Shown: positions 1 to 8,316, counted from the stretch's first letter. The stretch: DNA of 64,000 nt from Pseudovibrio sp. Ad37 (GCF_001623075.1 NZ_LMCF01000012.1:248001-312000); one strand, 5' to 3'. Program-made: numbers and translations. The notes: a model not told the origin generated them from the sequence alone.

Positions 1-800
1 CAAGCGGATCAGAAGCAATCCGTTTCTTTGAAGGCCTGAGAGACCGCAACCGTGCTGCAATCGTCTGTGACCTGATGTTAGGCCTGCCCTATCAAACCGA
101 AGAGGTTTGGCGTGATGATTTACGAACTGTTGTGGATCTGGGCTTGGATGGTGTCGATCTATACACACTCGCAGTTTTTCCCAGCAGTCCTCTTTCAAAA
201 GCAATTGAGAAGGGGGCTTGCGACCCTGCAGCATCCTTGCCGCAGCAGGGAGCCATGTACGGCGAGGGTTTAGAGTACATGCATCACCACGGTTGGAAAC
301 AGATTTCTTCCAGTCATTGGGGCCGACAGACCCGAGAGCGCAATCTTTACAACACATTGATCAAGTCCGGCGCAGACTGCCTAGCCTTCGGTTCCGGGGC
401 AGGTGGCAACATCAACGGATATTCCTACGGCATCCATGGAGGAATCGTGGACTACATGCGGTGTCTGGAGGAGGGGGAGAAGCCATTGTCGCGTTTGCAC
501 AGAACCGATCCTTTGTCTTCTCCCCTCAATTTCCTAGCTGCTGGAATTGAAGAAATGCGCCTCGACCTCGGGCATCTGGAGCGCACAGAAGTCAGCGCCC
601 GTGGTTTTCGCAAATCCATAGACCCATTGTTGAGTAACTGGCAGTGCTCTGGCCTGATCGCGGGTGAGGAGATTATCTCCCTCACCACTGCAGGGCGCTT
701 CTGGCATCAAACCCTTCTCACCTATCTCAAGGCTGCCTTTAAGTTGCACTCCGCAAGCTTGCAGCCAGAAACCAAAACCTATCAGGAAGAGGCAGCATGA
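1..800 (+). CDS. hutW: HutW/ChuW-type radical SAM heme-utilisation protein, 3' part only
   Basis: The reading frame is open from base 3 to the stop at 798-800, so the gene starts before the window and its radical SAM CxxxCxxC segment is missing. What remains is the HemN-like C-terminal half: DLMLGLPYQT near the start, the barrel strand around DGVDLYTLAVFP, and SGADCLAFGSGAGG followed by GYS, which is typical of the HutW/ChuW branch rather than of coproporphyrinogen oxidase. Characterised ChuW opens heme anaerobically by a radical methyl transfer and releases iron in the cytoplasm. The stop overlaps the hutX start (ATGA), so the two are coupled. HemN itself is the main alternative, but the hutX partner argues for heme catabolism. 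Confidence 0.85.
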   Translation, partial: SGSEAIRFFEGLRDRNRAAIVCDLMLGLPYQTEEVWRDDLRTVVDLGLDGVDLYTLAVFPSSPLSKAIEKGACDPAASLPQQGAMYGEGLEYMHHHGWKQISSSHWGRQTRERNLYNTLIKSGADCLAFGSGAGGNINGYSYGIHGGIVDYMRCLEEGEKPLSRLHRTDPLSSPLNFLAAGIEEMRLDLGHLERTEVSARGFRKSIDPLLSNWQCSGLIAGEEIISLTTAGRFWHQTLLTYLKAAFKLHSASLQPETKTYQEEAA

Positions 801-1291
801 ACGCACAAATCACAGAGTTGAAAGAGAAACTTGCAGAAAACCCCGCAGGCATTCTGGAGAGCATTGCCAAGGAGCACGGCCTCTCAATGGCTGACACAAT
901 CCGCTGCTTGCCAGAAGAAATGTGGCGTGAACATTCAGGCGAACGATTTGACGAAGTGATCAAAGCCATCCCTGCTTGGGGCAATGTTACGAGCATTGCA
1001 AATACCGGAGATATGATCTTTGAAGTGAAAGGCCCGTTTCCGGAAGGTAGCTATGCACGCGGCTTCTATAACCTCAAGCAGACAGAAGGCGGCTTCTCCG
1101 GCCACATCAAGGCAGATGCGTGCCATTCCATCATCTTCTTGAAGCGCCCATTTTTCTCCAAGTTGGCTGTGTCCATCAATTTCCTGAATGCAGATGGCAA
1201 CAGCTACCTGAAAATCTTCCTTGGCCGTGATGAGGAAGGCCAGATCAAGCAAGATCAGCTTGAAAAATTTGATGAACTCGCGAGCTGGTGA
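797..1291 (+). CDS. hutX: HutX/HugX-type intracellular heme carrier
   Basis: 164 aa, the usual size of HutX/HuvX proteins. These are cytosolic heme-binding proteins that receive imported or released heme and pass it to degrading enzymes. The N-terminal helices (ILESIAKEHGLSMADTIRCLPEE) match the family opening, and the C-terminal half has the beta-rich heme-binding fold with GPFPEGSYARGFYNL and HSIIFLKRPFF. The ATG overlaps the hutW stop by 4 nt, so one transcript and translational coupling are likely. The classic third partner hutZ is not downstream; transcription appears to end at the double hairpin that follows. Confidence 0.88.
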   Translation: MNAQITELKEKLAENPAGILESIAKEHGLSMADTIRCLPEEMWREHSGERFDEVIKAIPAWGNVTSIANTGDMIFEVKGPFPEGSYARGFYNLKQTEGGFSGHIKADACHSIIFLKRPFFSKLAVSINFLNADGNSYLKIFLGRDEEGQIKQDQLEKFDELASW

Positions 1292-1310
1292 GGCTGTGAG
1301 ACATCAAAAG

Positions 1311-1380
1311 TCACAGGCCACCGTTTTCGCTCGCGGTGACCTGTGAAAAGCAGAAGTCGGGGCACTGCCCCGGCTTTTCT
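1311..1380 (+). terminator. Double-hairpin terminator after hutX
   Basis: Two stem-loops in series. The first pairs 1311-1323 with 1334-1346 (13 bp, one G-T wobble). The second pairs about 1355-1364 with 1366-1375 around a GC-rich stem (GGGGCA/TGCCCC) and is followed by a short T-run. It lies between the convergent hutX and MAPEG genes and may serve both. Confidence 0.7.
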
Positions 1381-1396
1381 GTTTGTACGACGAGGA

Positions 1397-1963
1397 TCAA
1401 GCAAACATTGCAATAACAAGGTAGCTGGCCATCCCGTAAAGACTGAGCAAGCTCAGGCTCATAAACAGGCCTCGTAGGCCGGTTTGGGCTGACAGATAAC
1501 TGTAAGTGTAACCAAGCCGGGCAACGGCAAACCCAACCACCCAAACTTGCACCATAAGAGCCACGGGTGAAACGACAGCCACAACAGTTCCTAACAGCAC
1601 AAAGTAGATCATGTTCTCGGTGGTGTTGCGGTGAGCATTGTGACGACGTTCCAACGCATCACGTGCATCCTGAGCAATGGAAGACGGACGCCCACCTTTC
1701 TGCTCCCACTCTTCCGGTGTTGTCGCTAAGTCATACTTAGAGCGCGTCAGCTCTGTGACAGTCATCAGCCAGGTGTGATTGCCAAGAAGTAGAACCGCAG
1801 CAATGATCAAGGCGTCGATTGCTTCTGGAGAGGGAAGGGCGATGACGAGTGGTTTAATGCCGAAGGCGAACAGATTAATGAGCAGGCTGATAGCAATCAG
1901 TACGAATGGGTAGGCCTTCACCATCAAAGCAGCTCGTGAATTATCTACCTCAGCAATATCCAT
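1397..1963 (-). CDS. MAPEG family membrane protein
   Basis: 188 aa with four predicted membrane helices: about 15-35, 48-68, 118-140 and 163-186. The loop sequence ALERRHNAHRNTTENMIYF matches the MAPEG (microsomal glutathione S-transferase/FLAP) signature of basic residues followed by N-x-x-EN before a membrane segment. Family members conjugate glutathione to lipophilic or peroxidised substrates in the membrane; the substrate here cannot be told. The ATG at 1963 has a GAGGAG ribosome site about 8 nt upstream, supporting the start. It is a single-gene unit, convergent with hutX. Confidence 0.8.
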   Translation of the reverse strand: MDIAEVDNSRAALMVKAYPFVLIAISLLINLFAFGIKPLVIALPSPEAIDALIIAAVLLLGNHTWLMTVTELTRSKYDLATTPEEWEQKGGRPSSIAQDARDALERRHNAHRNTTENMIYFVLLGTVVAVVSPVALMVQVWVVGFAVARLGYTYSYLSAQTGLRGLFMSLSLLSLYGMASYLVIAMFA

Positions 1964-2316
1964 TCCTTTTACTCCTCATTGAAGCAAGCCTCTCCAAAGG
2001 CAAACGCTACGATTTCTTAAGGGGAAGGTAAACCTGTCATTCCCGACATGGCAGCAGAGGAAGGAAGCTGAATGATCCAACAGACTATAAGCTCAAAGCT
2101 GCACTGTTGAAATTCCTGCGGGATTATCACCTACGCTTGTCTTAGGGCCTGAGAATACCGTTGCGATCCGGGAGAATTAATTGAGTATCATTAAGTTAAC
2201 TTGAAACCTTCGCCGCTAACCGCCATATTCCAGAGGAAAGACCGAGGGCGAGATGCCCTCACACCGGATGCCTAATGAGGGTCTGGAGCTGGGTCGCTTG
2301 AAGAAGGACTTGGATT
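1964..2316. other. Intergenic region with divergent MAPEG and hsp20 promoters
   Basis: 353 bases without a gene. It holds the start region of the MAPEG gene (minus strand) and, at 2200-2228, a heat-shock promoter reading toward hsp20. Downstream of that promoter there is an approximately 80-nt leader. The leader has a small hairpin (GAGGGC/GCCCTC near 2247-2263) and a TCGCTT element (2294-2299) just before the AAGAAGGA ribosome site. No small ORF with a good ribosome site was seen. Confidence 0.55.
2200..2228 (+). promoter_or_regulatory. Sigma-32 (RpoH) heat-shock promoter of hsp20
   Basis: CTTGAA at 2200-2205 and CGCCATAT at 2221-2228 are separated by 15 bp. They match the RpoH consensus CTTGAA / CCCCATnT with one mismatch in the -10 core. 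The site lies about 90 bp before a small heat-shock protein gene, which makes the assignment functionally coherent. Confidence 0.75.
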
Positions 2317-2745
2317 ATGACGCGAGTATCTGCGTTTTCGAGCCCATTTATGTTGGGGTTCGATGATATTGAGCGCGTATTGGATAGGGTGAGCAAGGCA
2401 GCCAATGATGGCTACCCGCCCTACAATATTGAACGCCTCGCTGCCACCGAAGAAAAAGGTGAAGTCATCCGCATCACGCTTGCGGTTGCTGGCTTCACAC
2501 GCGATCAACTAGATGTTTCTGTTGAGGAAAGCCAACTGGTAATCCGTGGTCGCCAACAAGAAGACAAAACTCGCCAATACCTACACAGGGGTATAGCTGC
2601 ACGACAGTTCCAACGCGCATTTGTGTTGGCCGAAGGCATTGAGATTTTAGGGGCAGACCTGCGAGATGGTCTGTTGTCTATTGATCTTGCTCGTCCTGAG
2701 CCAGAGCGTATCGTTCGCCGGATTGAAATCTCGGCGGGGGACTGA
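2317..2745 (+). CDS. ibpA: Hsp20/IbpA-type small heat-shock protein
   Basis: 142 aa, an ATP-independent holdase that binds unfolding proteins in the cytoplasm. The alpha-crystallin domain spans about residues 35-130, with the conserved GEVIRITLAVAGF and GLLSIDLARPEPE segments. The opening FSSPFMLGFDDIERVLDR is the standard start of the alphaproteobacterial IbpA group. The AAGAAGGA ribosome site lies 8 nt before the ATG. It is preceded by an RpoH promoter and followed about 160 bp later by a DUF1150 gene, a pairing that recurs in alphaproteobacteria. Confidence 0.93.
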   Translation: MTRVSAFSSPFMLGFDDIERVLDRVSKAANDGYPPYNIERLAATEEKGEVIRITLAVAGFTRDQLDVSVEESQLVIRGRQQEDKTRQYLHRGIAARQFQRAFVLAEGIEILGADLRDGLLSIDLARPEPERIVRRIEISAGD

Positions 2746-2787
2746 ATTTAAGGAGCAATCCTTTCTTCGCGCTGATCTGAATATTGA

Positions 2788-2834
2788 AGCGTATCTCCGG
2801 AAAACGGAAACCCGGTTTTCGGGAAAGGATGCGC
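2788..2834. repeat. Interspersed imperfect palindromic repeat, copy 1 of 3
   Basis: About 47 bp, bounded by AGCG.. and ..ATGCGC, with inner arms TCCGGAAAAC and GTTTTCGGGA. Related copies occur at 21248-21293 and 29827-29872, each between genes. The layout recalls short palindromic elements known from Rhizobiales intergenic regions. Confidence 0.55.
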
Positions 2835-2906
2835 CCGACAATAAAGACTTAGAGTTTGAAGCGTGAACATACGCGGCCTGCTCTAACAACTCTCAAGGAG
2901 AAGGCG

Positions 2907-3167
2907 ATGACACGCGCCCCTTCTGTGCTGGCCGACGACCCGTACGAAAATTTTGAAGAACTCGGAGCTGGTGAAGTCGCCTATGTTAGGCGCGTTTCTC
3001 CAAATGATCTGAAGAAGATGTTCCCTGATGCAGAGCTGCAGGATGCAGACCTCCCTGCATGGGCTCTTTTGGCGGCTGACGGAACTCCGCTGGTTCTGAC
3101 GGACACACGCAACGCAGCAATTGCAAACGCAATTGAGAACGATCTGGAAGCTCTGAGCGTCCATTAA
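2907..3167 (+). CDS. DUF1150 family protein
   Basis: 86 aa. The start at 2907 is chosen because an AAGGAGAAGG ribosome site precedes that ATG; the frame is open further upstream but without such a site. The sequence ELGAGEVAYVRRVSPNDLKKMFPD followed by WALLAADGTPLVLTD is characteristic of DUF1150, a small cytosolic alphaproteobacterial family of unknown function often found beside Hsp20 genes. There is no signal peptide or membrane helix. It probably shares the hsp20 transcript and ends at the strong terminator that follows, but a separate promoter in the 160-bp gap is possible. Confidence 0.85.
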   Translation: MTRAPSVLADDPYENFEELGAGEVAYVRRVSPNDLKKMFPDAELQDADLPAWALLAADGTPLVLTDTRNAAIANAIENDLEALSVH

Positions 3168-3262
3168 ACCAATTCATGGGAACTCCAAGAGCGAGTGAAA
3201 GAGAAGATTAACATTTCAAAGCACAGAAATGTTCTTCGAACCCAGTGAATTAGGCAAAGAAA

Positions 3263-3299
3263 AGCCTGGATTGGAATGCGTCCGATCCAGGCTTTTTTA
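3263..3299 (+). terminator. Rho-independent terminator after DUF1150 gene
   Basis: A 13-bp stem (AGCCTGGATTGGA with TCCGATCCAGGCT, one wobble), 5-nt loop, then six T. It closes the hsp20-DUF1150 unit and sits between convergent genes. Confidence 0.9.
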
Positions 3300-3317
3300 T
3301 TTTTGAGCTGACGTGCC

Positions 3318-3785
3318 TCAGGCCGCGTTAGGCGAAGCCTGTGGGTGGGTCAGAATAGAATAGATTGCAGCAGCGTCTGTTGTTGCGCGCAGCTTGCTAG
3401 CAACATCAGAATCCCTCAAAAGTCGAGCAACACGTGCCAGAGCTTTCAAGTGGTCCGCTCCAGCGCCTTCTGGCGCGAGTAAAACAAAGATCAGATCAAC
3501 AGGCTGGTCATCCAAGCTGTCGAACTCGATCGGTTTGTCCAGTCGCGCAAACAGGCCGTGTAACCCGTCAAGGTCCACGATTTTTCCATGCGGAATTGCA
3601 ATGCCGTTTCCGACACCTGTAGAGCCGAGACGTTCGCGTTGCAGCAGCGTATCAAAGATATCGCGCTCAGTTTCTCCGCAAATCTCAGAGGCCCGTTCTG
3701 CAAGTTCCTGCAGGGCTTGTTTCTTGCTGTTTGCCTTGAGGTTGGCAATGACAGCCTCAGGACGAAGAAGTTCGTTCAGATCCAT
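3318..3785 (-). CDS. ptsN: Nitrogen-PTS EIIA protein PtsN
   Basis: 155 aa from the chosen start. EIIA-Ntr is the last phosphoacceptor of the nitrogen PTS (PtsP-NPr-PtsN) and a cytosolic regulator of potassium, nitrogen and cell-envelope functions. The phosphorylated histidine is in GNGIAIPHGK (His66 with this start), and the fold is a single PTS EIIA type 2 domain. An in-frame ATG at 3803 would add six residues (MDTDQG), but MDLNELLRPEAVIANLKANSKKQ matches the usual family start. It is the last gene of the rpoN-hpf-ptsN set, separated from hpf by a perfect hairpin. Confidence 0.93.
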   Translation of the reverse strand: MDLNELLRPEAVIANLKANSKKQALQELAERASEICGETERDIFDTLLQRERLGSTGVGNGIAIPHGKIVDLDGLHGLFARLDKPIEFDSLDDQPVDLIFVLLAPEGAGADHLKALARVARLLRDSDVASKLRATTDAAAIYSILTHPQASPNAA

Positions 3786-3809
3786 TCCTTGATCCGTGTC
3801 CATGCAAAA

Positions 3810-3837
3810 TACAAAGCCGGTAAAAACCGGCTTTGTA
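3810..3837 (-). terminator. Perfect hairpin between hpf and ptsN
   Basis: A 12-bp perfect stem (3810-3821 with 3826-3837) and a 4-nt A/T loop. On the minus strand it is followed by TTTTGC and then an ATG. It could terminate or attenuate readthrough from hpf into ptsN, or act as a processing or stability element in a joint transcript. Confidence 0.55.
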
Positions 3838-3860
3838 CAGGGTCGCGATGACCATGATTA

Positions 3861-4451
3861 TCAGTTAGGAGCAGCCCCGTTAGCGAGATTTGGATCAATC
3901 CAGCCAACGTTTCCATCGTGACGACGGAATACGACATTTACCTCACCATTACCAGCGTTGCGGAACACTACAACGGGAGCTTCACTTAAATCTAGCTCCA
4001 TAACTGCCATTCCGACAGTCAGTGTTTTCACTTTCGCTTCAGTTTCTGCAACCACAAGTGGGCTGTAGTCGGCGGGTACCTCTTCTTCCTGCTCAGGATC
4101 AGCAAGAACATACGATGTTGCGCCGTATGTTTCCCACTCTGCAGGGAGGCCATTTGTGTGGTGGTCGTTTAACTTTCTGTTGTAGCGCCTTAGCCTTTTC
4201 TCAATGCGTTCGGCTGCTTTGTCGAAACTTTGTCGCGGATCCTGACTATCACCCGAAACCTGAAGCACAACTCCCGTGCTGAGGTGGACTGTGCAGTCGG
4301 ATCGGAAGCCTGAGCCTTCGCGAGCGATTGTCACATGACCCGTGTATGCTCCTGGGAAATATTTATCCAGTGCATCGGAAATCCGGTCTTCAACGTGTGT
4401 CCTGGTTGCGTCACCAATGTCCACGTTCCTCCCCGAAATTCTAATTGTCAT
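3861..4451 (-). CDS. hpf: Long-form ribosome hibernation-promoting factor
   Basis: 196 aa: an N-terminal S30AE/RaiA domain (residues 1-105, MTIRISGRNVDIGDATRTHVEDRI at the start) and a C-terminal S30AE dimerisation domain (about 135-190, GEVNVVFRRHDGNVGWIDPN). The two domains mark the long form, which joins two 70S ribosomes into inactive 100S particles in stationary phase. It lies downstream of rpoN with 218 bp between them, enough for its own promoter, and upstream of ptsN. The rpoN-hpf-ptsN order is conserved in proteobacteria. Confidence 0.95.
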   Translation of the reverse strand: MTIRISGRNVDIGDATRTHVEDRISDALDKYFPGAYTGHVTIAREGSGFRSDCTVHLSTGVVLQVSGDSQDPRQSFDKAAERIEKRLRRYNRKLNDHHTNGLPAEWETYGATSYVLADPEQEEEVPADYSPLVVAETEAKVKTLTVGMAVMELDLSEAPVVVFRNAGNGEVNVVFRRHDGNVGWIDPNLANGAAPN

Positions 4452-4669
4452 GGGAACCTCTTATGTTGTGTCGACTTATTCGCTGACAGGTTCTTCAGCC
4501 AAAGAGCAAAGAACCCTTCAACACATGTAGTTTGGACCAGCTAAGTTTAAAGTGCTACTGTTTTCGAGTTCTTAGAAAAATCTATGAGAACAGAAAAACA
4601 TCCTATAGAGGTTATTAACTGATCGGGACCCTATTATGTCTCTTTGAAACCATGAGAAATATCAGTGGG

Positions 4670-6199
4670 TTAGGTCAGGCTTTTCTTTTCTCTCCGACGC
4701 TGAACTGAGCTCGGAATCTTTAATGCTTCCCGATACTTAGCTACGGTTCGTCGCGCTATATCCACACCGTCGTCTTTTAAAATTTTCACAAGAGCGTCAT
4801 CTGAAAGAATCTTCTTCGGATCTTCGGCATCAATAAGTTGCTTAACTCGATAGCGTACTGATTCCGCTGAGTGCGATTCACCGCCCTCAGAAGAGGCAAT
4901 TGCGGCAGAAAAAAAGTATTTCAGCTCGAAAATACCACGTGGCGTAGCGATGTATTTGTTGGATGTGACGCGGCTGACGGTGGATTCATGCATGCCAATG
5001 GCGTCTGCCACAACGCGCAGATTCATTGGCCGAAGGTGCTGTACACCATAAGTAAGAAAACCGTCTTGTTGACGAACAATCTCAGAGGACACCTTCAGAA
5101 TTGTCCGCGCCCGCTGATCAAGGCTTTTGAGCAGCCAGTTTGCGGTCTGCAGGCTATCGGTGAAGTACGCCAGTTCCTTATCGTTTCTAGAGCCCTGAGA
5201 GATCTCGGAGTAGTAACTCTGGCTCACCAGAACCTTAGGCAGGCTCTCTGTGTTGAGCTCAACGGTCCAGCCTCCATCTGAAGCAGGCCGAACAAACGCA
5301 TCTGGCACAATCGGTTGGGTAATTTCGGTATTGAAAGCAGCGCCAGGCTTCGGATTGAGCTCTTTGATCTCAAGGATCATGTCCTTGAGGTCTTCATCAT
5401 CCACTTTGCAAATACGTTTGAGCTTTACGAGGTCATGCAAAGCCAGTAACTCAATGTTTTCGACCAGTGCCTGCATGGCAGGGTCGTAGCGGTCTTTCTC
5501 TTTGAGTTGCAGTTTTAAGCACTCAGACAAATCACGCGCAAACACACCAACCGGATCAAGCGCCTGCAAAGCAAGAATAACCCGCTCCAGATCTCGCTCT
5601 GAAACCCCGAGGCGCTCAGACATCTCAGCACCGTCAATGCGCAGATATCCATTTTCATCAATGCAATCGATGAGTTGATGAGCGACCAGAACATCGGCAG
5701 GGTTTGTTAGCACAAAGCCGAGCTGTTCCTGAAGATGCTCACTTAGGGAGATTTCTGCGGCAACAAACGCTTCAAGATTATAGTCAGAGGCTCCTGAGGA
5801 AGTGCTGTGGCTCGGTGCCTGCCAGTTATCCGCCTTCTGCTGAACCGGATCAACGGCCTGGTGCTCGCCATTGTCATCAGGGAAGACGTTAGAGAGTTCA
5901 GAATCCAAATTGCTCGATATTGCTTCCGGAGTTGTTTCCAGCTCGTTATTGAGCCAATCCCCCTCCTGCATCTCTGCAGGGCTACTGTCAGCTTCTGGAG
6001 TACTTTCTGAATTGGAGGACTCTCCAGCGCCATCCGGGCTGTCATCTTGCTCTAGAAAGGGATTACTTTCCAACTCACTATTAACGTGCGCAATCAGGTC
6101 CACATTCGACAGCTGCAACAGCTTGATCGCCTGCATCAGTTGCGGCGTCATGACAAGCTGTTGGCTTTGTCTGAATTCTAATTTTGGACCGATTGCCAT
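4670..6199 (-). CDS. rpoN: RNA polymerase sigma-54 factor
   Basis: 509 aa. Region I (MAIGPKLEFRQSQQLVMTPQ, the glutamine-rich activator-interaction segment) is at the N-terminus. An acidic linker rich in Asp/Glu/Ser spans residues 50-140. The core-binding domain follows, and the C-terminal DNA-binding part ends with the RpoN box ARRTVAKYREALKIPS near 485-500, which reads the -24 promoter element. It directs transcription of genes that need an AAA+ activator. It is 74 bp downstream of lptB and followed by hpf and ptsN, the standard cluster. Confidence 0.97.
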   Translation of the reverse strand: MAIGPKLEFRQSQQLVMTPQLMQAIKLLQLSNVDLIAHVNSELESNPFLEQDDSPDGAGESSNSESTPEADSSPAEMQEGDWLNNELETTPEAISSNLDSELSNVFPDDNGEHQAVDPVQQKADNWQAPSHSTSSGASDYNLEAFVAAEISLSEHLQEQLGFVLTNPADVLVAHQLIDCIDENGYLRIDGAEMSERLGVSERDLERVILALQALDPVGVFARDLSECLKLQLKEKDRYDPAMQALVENIELLALHDLVKLKRICKVDDEDLKDMILEIKELNPKPGAAFNTEITQPIVPDAFVRPASDGGWTVELNTESLPKVLVSQSYYSEISQGSRNDKELAYFTDSLQTANWLLKSLDQRARTILKVSSEIVRQQDGFLTYGVQHLRPMNLRVVADAIGMHESTVSRVTSNKYIATPRGIFELKYFFSAAIASSEGGESHSAESVRYRVKQLIDAEDPKKILSDDALVKILKDDGVDIARRTVAKYREALKIPSSVQRRREKKSLT

Positions 6200-6273
6200 A
6201 GAGTTGTTTCGTCCTCCAAGTGCTGCAAGCTAGCCTGCAACACTCTTCTACGCAATTCGGCATAGGTTGGAAA

Positions 6274-7068
6274 TCAAAGAGTGAACTGTTCCCCGAGATA
6301 CAAACGTCTTACATCCGGATCTGCAACGATCTGATGCGGCTTGCCTTCTGTCAGAACTTCACCTGCCGCGATAATATATGCGCGGTCAATCAGCCCAAGC
6401 GTTTCACGAACGTTGTGGTCTGTAATCAGCACGCCGATGCCACGTTGGGTCAGGTGGCGTACGAGTTGCTGAATGTCGCCCACCGCGATCGGGTCAATAC
6501 CTGCAAACGGCTCATCAAGCAGCATAAAGGACGGGCGAGTTGCCAAAGCCCGCGCAATCTCCACACGGCGGCGCTCACCGCCACTGAGTGCGATACTTGG
6601 CGATTTACGCAGGTGCGTGACACCAAATTCGGTCAGAAGCGAGTCGAGATCTTCTTCACGGCGCTTCTTATTTGGCTCCACCACTTCCAAAACAGCACGA
6701 ATGTTGTCTTCAACAGAAAGACCGCGGAAAATCGAGGCTTCCTGAGGCAGATAACCAACTCCCAGACGCGCACGGCGATACATTGGCAATTGTGTCATGT
6801 CGAAGTTATCGAGGCGAATTGAACCATGATCCGGACGAATAAGACCGGTGATCATATAAAAGCAGGTTGTCTTACCAGCTCCGTTTGGACCCAGCAGTCC
6901 CACAGCTTCGCCACGGCGTACATTCAAGCTGACATGTTTGACAACCTGACGACGTCCGTAACTCTTGCCGATGCCATCAACTTCGAGCACCGCCTCCGAA
7001 GGGGCGGCGTACTTGATGCCTTCTGGCTGGTGCGTTGGGGTCTGAGGATCAATTGGGTGTGCACTCAA
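6274..7068 (-). CDS. lptB: LPS export ABC transporter ATPase LptB
   Basis: 264 aa cytoplasmic ATPase that with LptF/LptG extracts lipopolysaccharide from the inner membrane. Walker A GPNGAGKTT (about 60), the LptB-type signature SGGERRR, Walker B FMLLDEPFAGIDP and the switch histidine in LITDHNVRETL are all intact. An N-terminal extension of about 25 residues (MSAHPIDPQTPTHQPEG) precedes the canonical domain. It is separated from lptA by 19 bp, so lptC-lptA-lptB form an operon that may read on into rpoN. Confidence 0.96.
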   Translation of the reverse strand: MSAHPIDPQTPTHQPEGIKYAAPSEAVLEVDGIGKSYGRRQVVKHVSLNVRRGEAVGLLGPNGAGKTTCFYMITGLIRPDHGSIRLDNFDMTQLPMYRRARLGVGYLPQEASIFRGLSVEDNIRAVLEVVEPNKKRREEDLDSLLTEFGVTHLRKSPSIALSGGERRRVEIARALATRPSFMLLDEPFAGIDPIAVGDIQQLVRHLTQRGIGVLITDHNVRETLGLIDRAYIIAAGEVLTEGKPHQIVADPDVRRLYLGEQFTL

Positions 7069-7087
7069 GAGCGTGGCCTATTTTGCT

Positions 7088-7657
7088 TTAGTTCTTATTT
7101 TCAAGGCTATTCGGCTGCAAAAGCATCCGAACACGACCAGTGTTACCGCCAGTTTCGCTGGAATCCAGATTTGCTTTGCCTGTTTCCAGATTGATCACTA
7201 GGCGCTTGCCAACAATTACGTTTGGTCCCTGGCTGAGAACAACGCGCTTGCCGGTCATCACTACAACCTGTTTGTCCATGTCAAAGCTGGCATCGTCACC
7301 AGTTGCGACCTGATCCTTAGAGGAAATCAGAACTTTCCCCTTTGCTTCAAGACGGGAAATGGACTGCTGGACGGCCTGGCCATCCGCTGTGCCATTGGCC
7401 ATGGAGCCAGCATAAAACACGATCAAGCGCTGGGTTTCCAGCTTGGTTTCACCTTGGGTAACAACAACATTTCCACTGAAGATAGCGCTTTTGTCTTTGT
7501 CACGAACCTGAAGGTTAGTCGCTTCAATCTCAATAGGTTCTTTATTGTTAGAACCAAATCCGGCAAATGAATCGGAGAACGTTTGTGCGTGGGCCATTCC
7601 AGCCAGCCCGAATGTCATAAGACAAGATAGAGAGAATATTCTCATCCGGTTAATCAT
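7088..7657 (-). CDS. lptA: Periplasmic LPS transport protein LptA
   Basis: 189 aa with a cleavable signal peptide (MRIFSLSCLMTFGLAGMAHAQ, cleavage near 25) and an OstA/LptA-like beta-jellyroll domain (PIEIEATNLQVRDKDKSAIF onward). It forms the periplasmic bridge that carries LPS from LptC to the outer membrane LptD. The ATG overlaps the lptC stop in ATGA, so translation is coupled. Length and order fit the family. Confidence 0.93.
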   Translation of the reverse strand: MINRMRIFSLSCLMTFGLAGMAHAQTFSDSFAGFGSNNKEPIEIEATNLQVRDKDKSAIFSGNVVVTQGETKLETQRLIVFYAGSMANGTADGQAVQQSISRLEAKGKVLISSKDQVATGDDASFDMDKQVVVMTGKRVVLSQGPNVIVGKRLVINLETGKANLDSSETGGNTGRVRMLLQPNSLENKN

Positions 7658-8316
7658 TGACCGTTCTCCAGTGCCCAGGGCAGAAGCTTCATCTTGACAC
7701 CCCGGCGAAAATTCAAAACATTGTTTTTCTGATCAAATTCCATAGATCCAGCATCGATATAGCCACCATCAGACGTGACATCAACTGTATCGTTGGTCTG
7801 GATTGTACCTGTCTTCATATCGATATCGAGATACTCAAATTCTGCGGAATAACCTTTGCTGTACGCAACCGTAGTCCCATTAGTGAGATTCAGGGTTTCC
7901 ATCTCTGTATCGAACGTCCCGTTTCGAGAGGTGATACTAACAGTTTCCCCGGGAGCTATTGTGATTTCGGCCACAATATTCTCCAAATCAATCACTTGCG
8001 GGTTTGTGATGCGCTGAATAGCCCGATCCGCCTGAACGTTGTATGAACGGTCACCATCATTTCCCGATAGATGTGGGTTGGACATGACCAGTCCTTCAGT
8101 TGTCAGGCTGATATCTCCGATGCTCAGGCCAGCAAGAATGTTCTGGAAAACGATCATGCCAATCACACCAGCGGCAATCAGTAATCCGCCAGCAGGAAGA
8201 GCAAATCGTAGAATGCGAACGAGAATGGAATGTCGACGCGCAGATTTGCGCGCTTTTTCAAGCCGTGTTTGCGCTTCACTCGCAAACTCTTTGGGCATGT
8301 TTTCCATTGTTGTCAT
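7654..8316 (-). CDS. lptC: LPS export protein LptC
   Basis: 220 aa with one N-terminal membrane anchor (about residues 28-52, ILVRILRFALPAGGLLIAAGVIGMI split across the helix) and a periplasmic LptC domain (residues 60-215). It docks LPS from LptB2FG to LptA. It has the typical low-complexity cytosolic N-terminus of alphaproteobacterial homologues. It is the first gene of lptC-lptA-lptB, preceded by 252 bp after rnd that may hold its promoter. Confidence 0.92.
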   Translation of the reverse strand: MTTMENMPKEFASEAQTRLEKARKSARRHSILVRILRFALPAGGLLIAAGVIGMIVFQNILAGLSIGDISLTTEGLVMSNPHLSGNDGDRSYNVQADRAIQRITNPQVIDLENIVAEITIAPGETVSITSRNGTFDTEMETLNLTNGTTVAYSKGYSAEFEYLDIDMKTGTIQTNDTVDVTSDGGYIDAGSMEFDQKNNVLNFRRGVKMKLLPWALENGQ

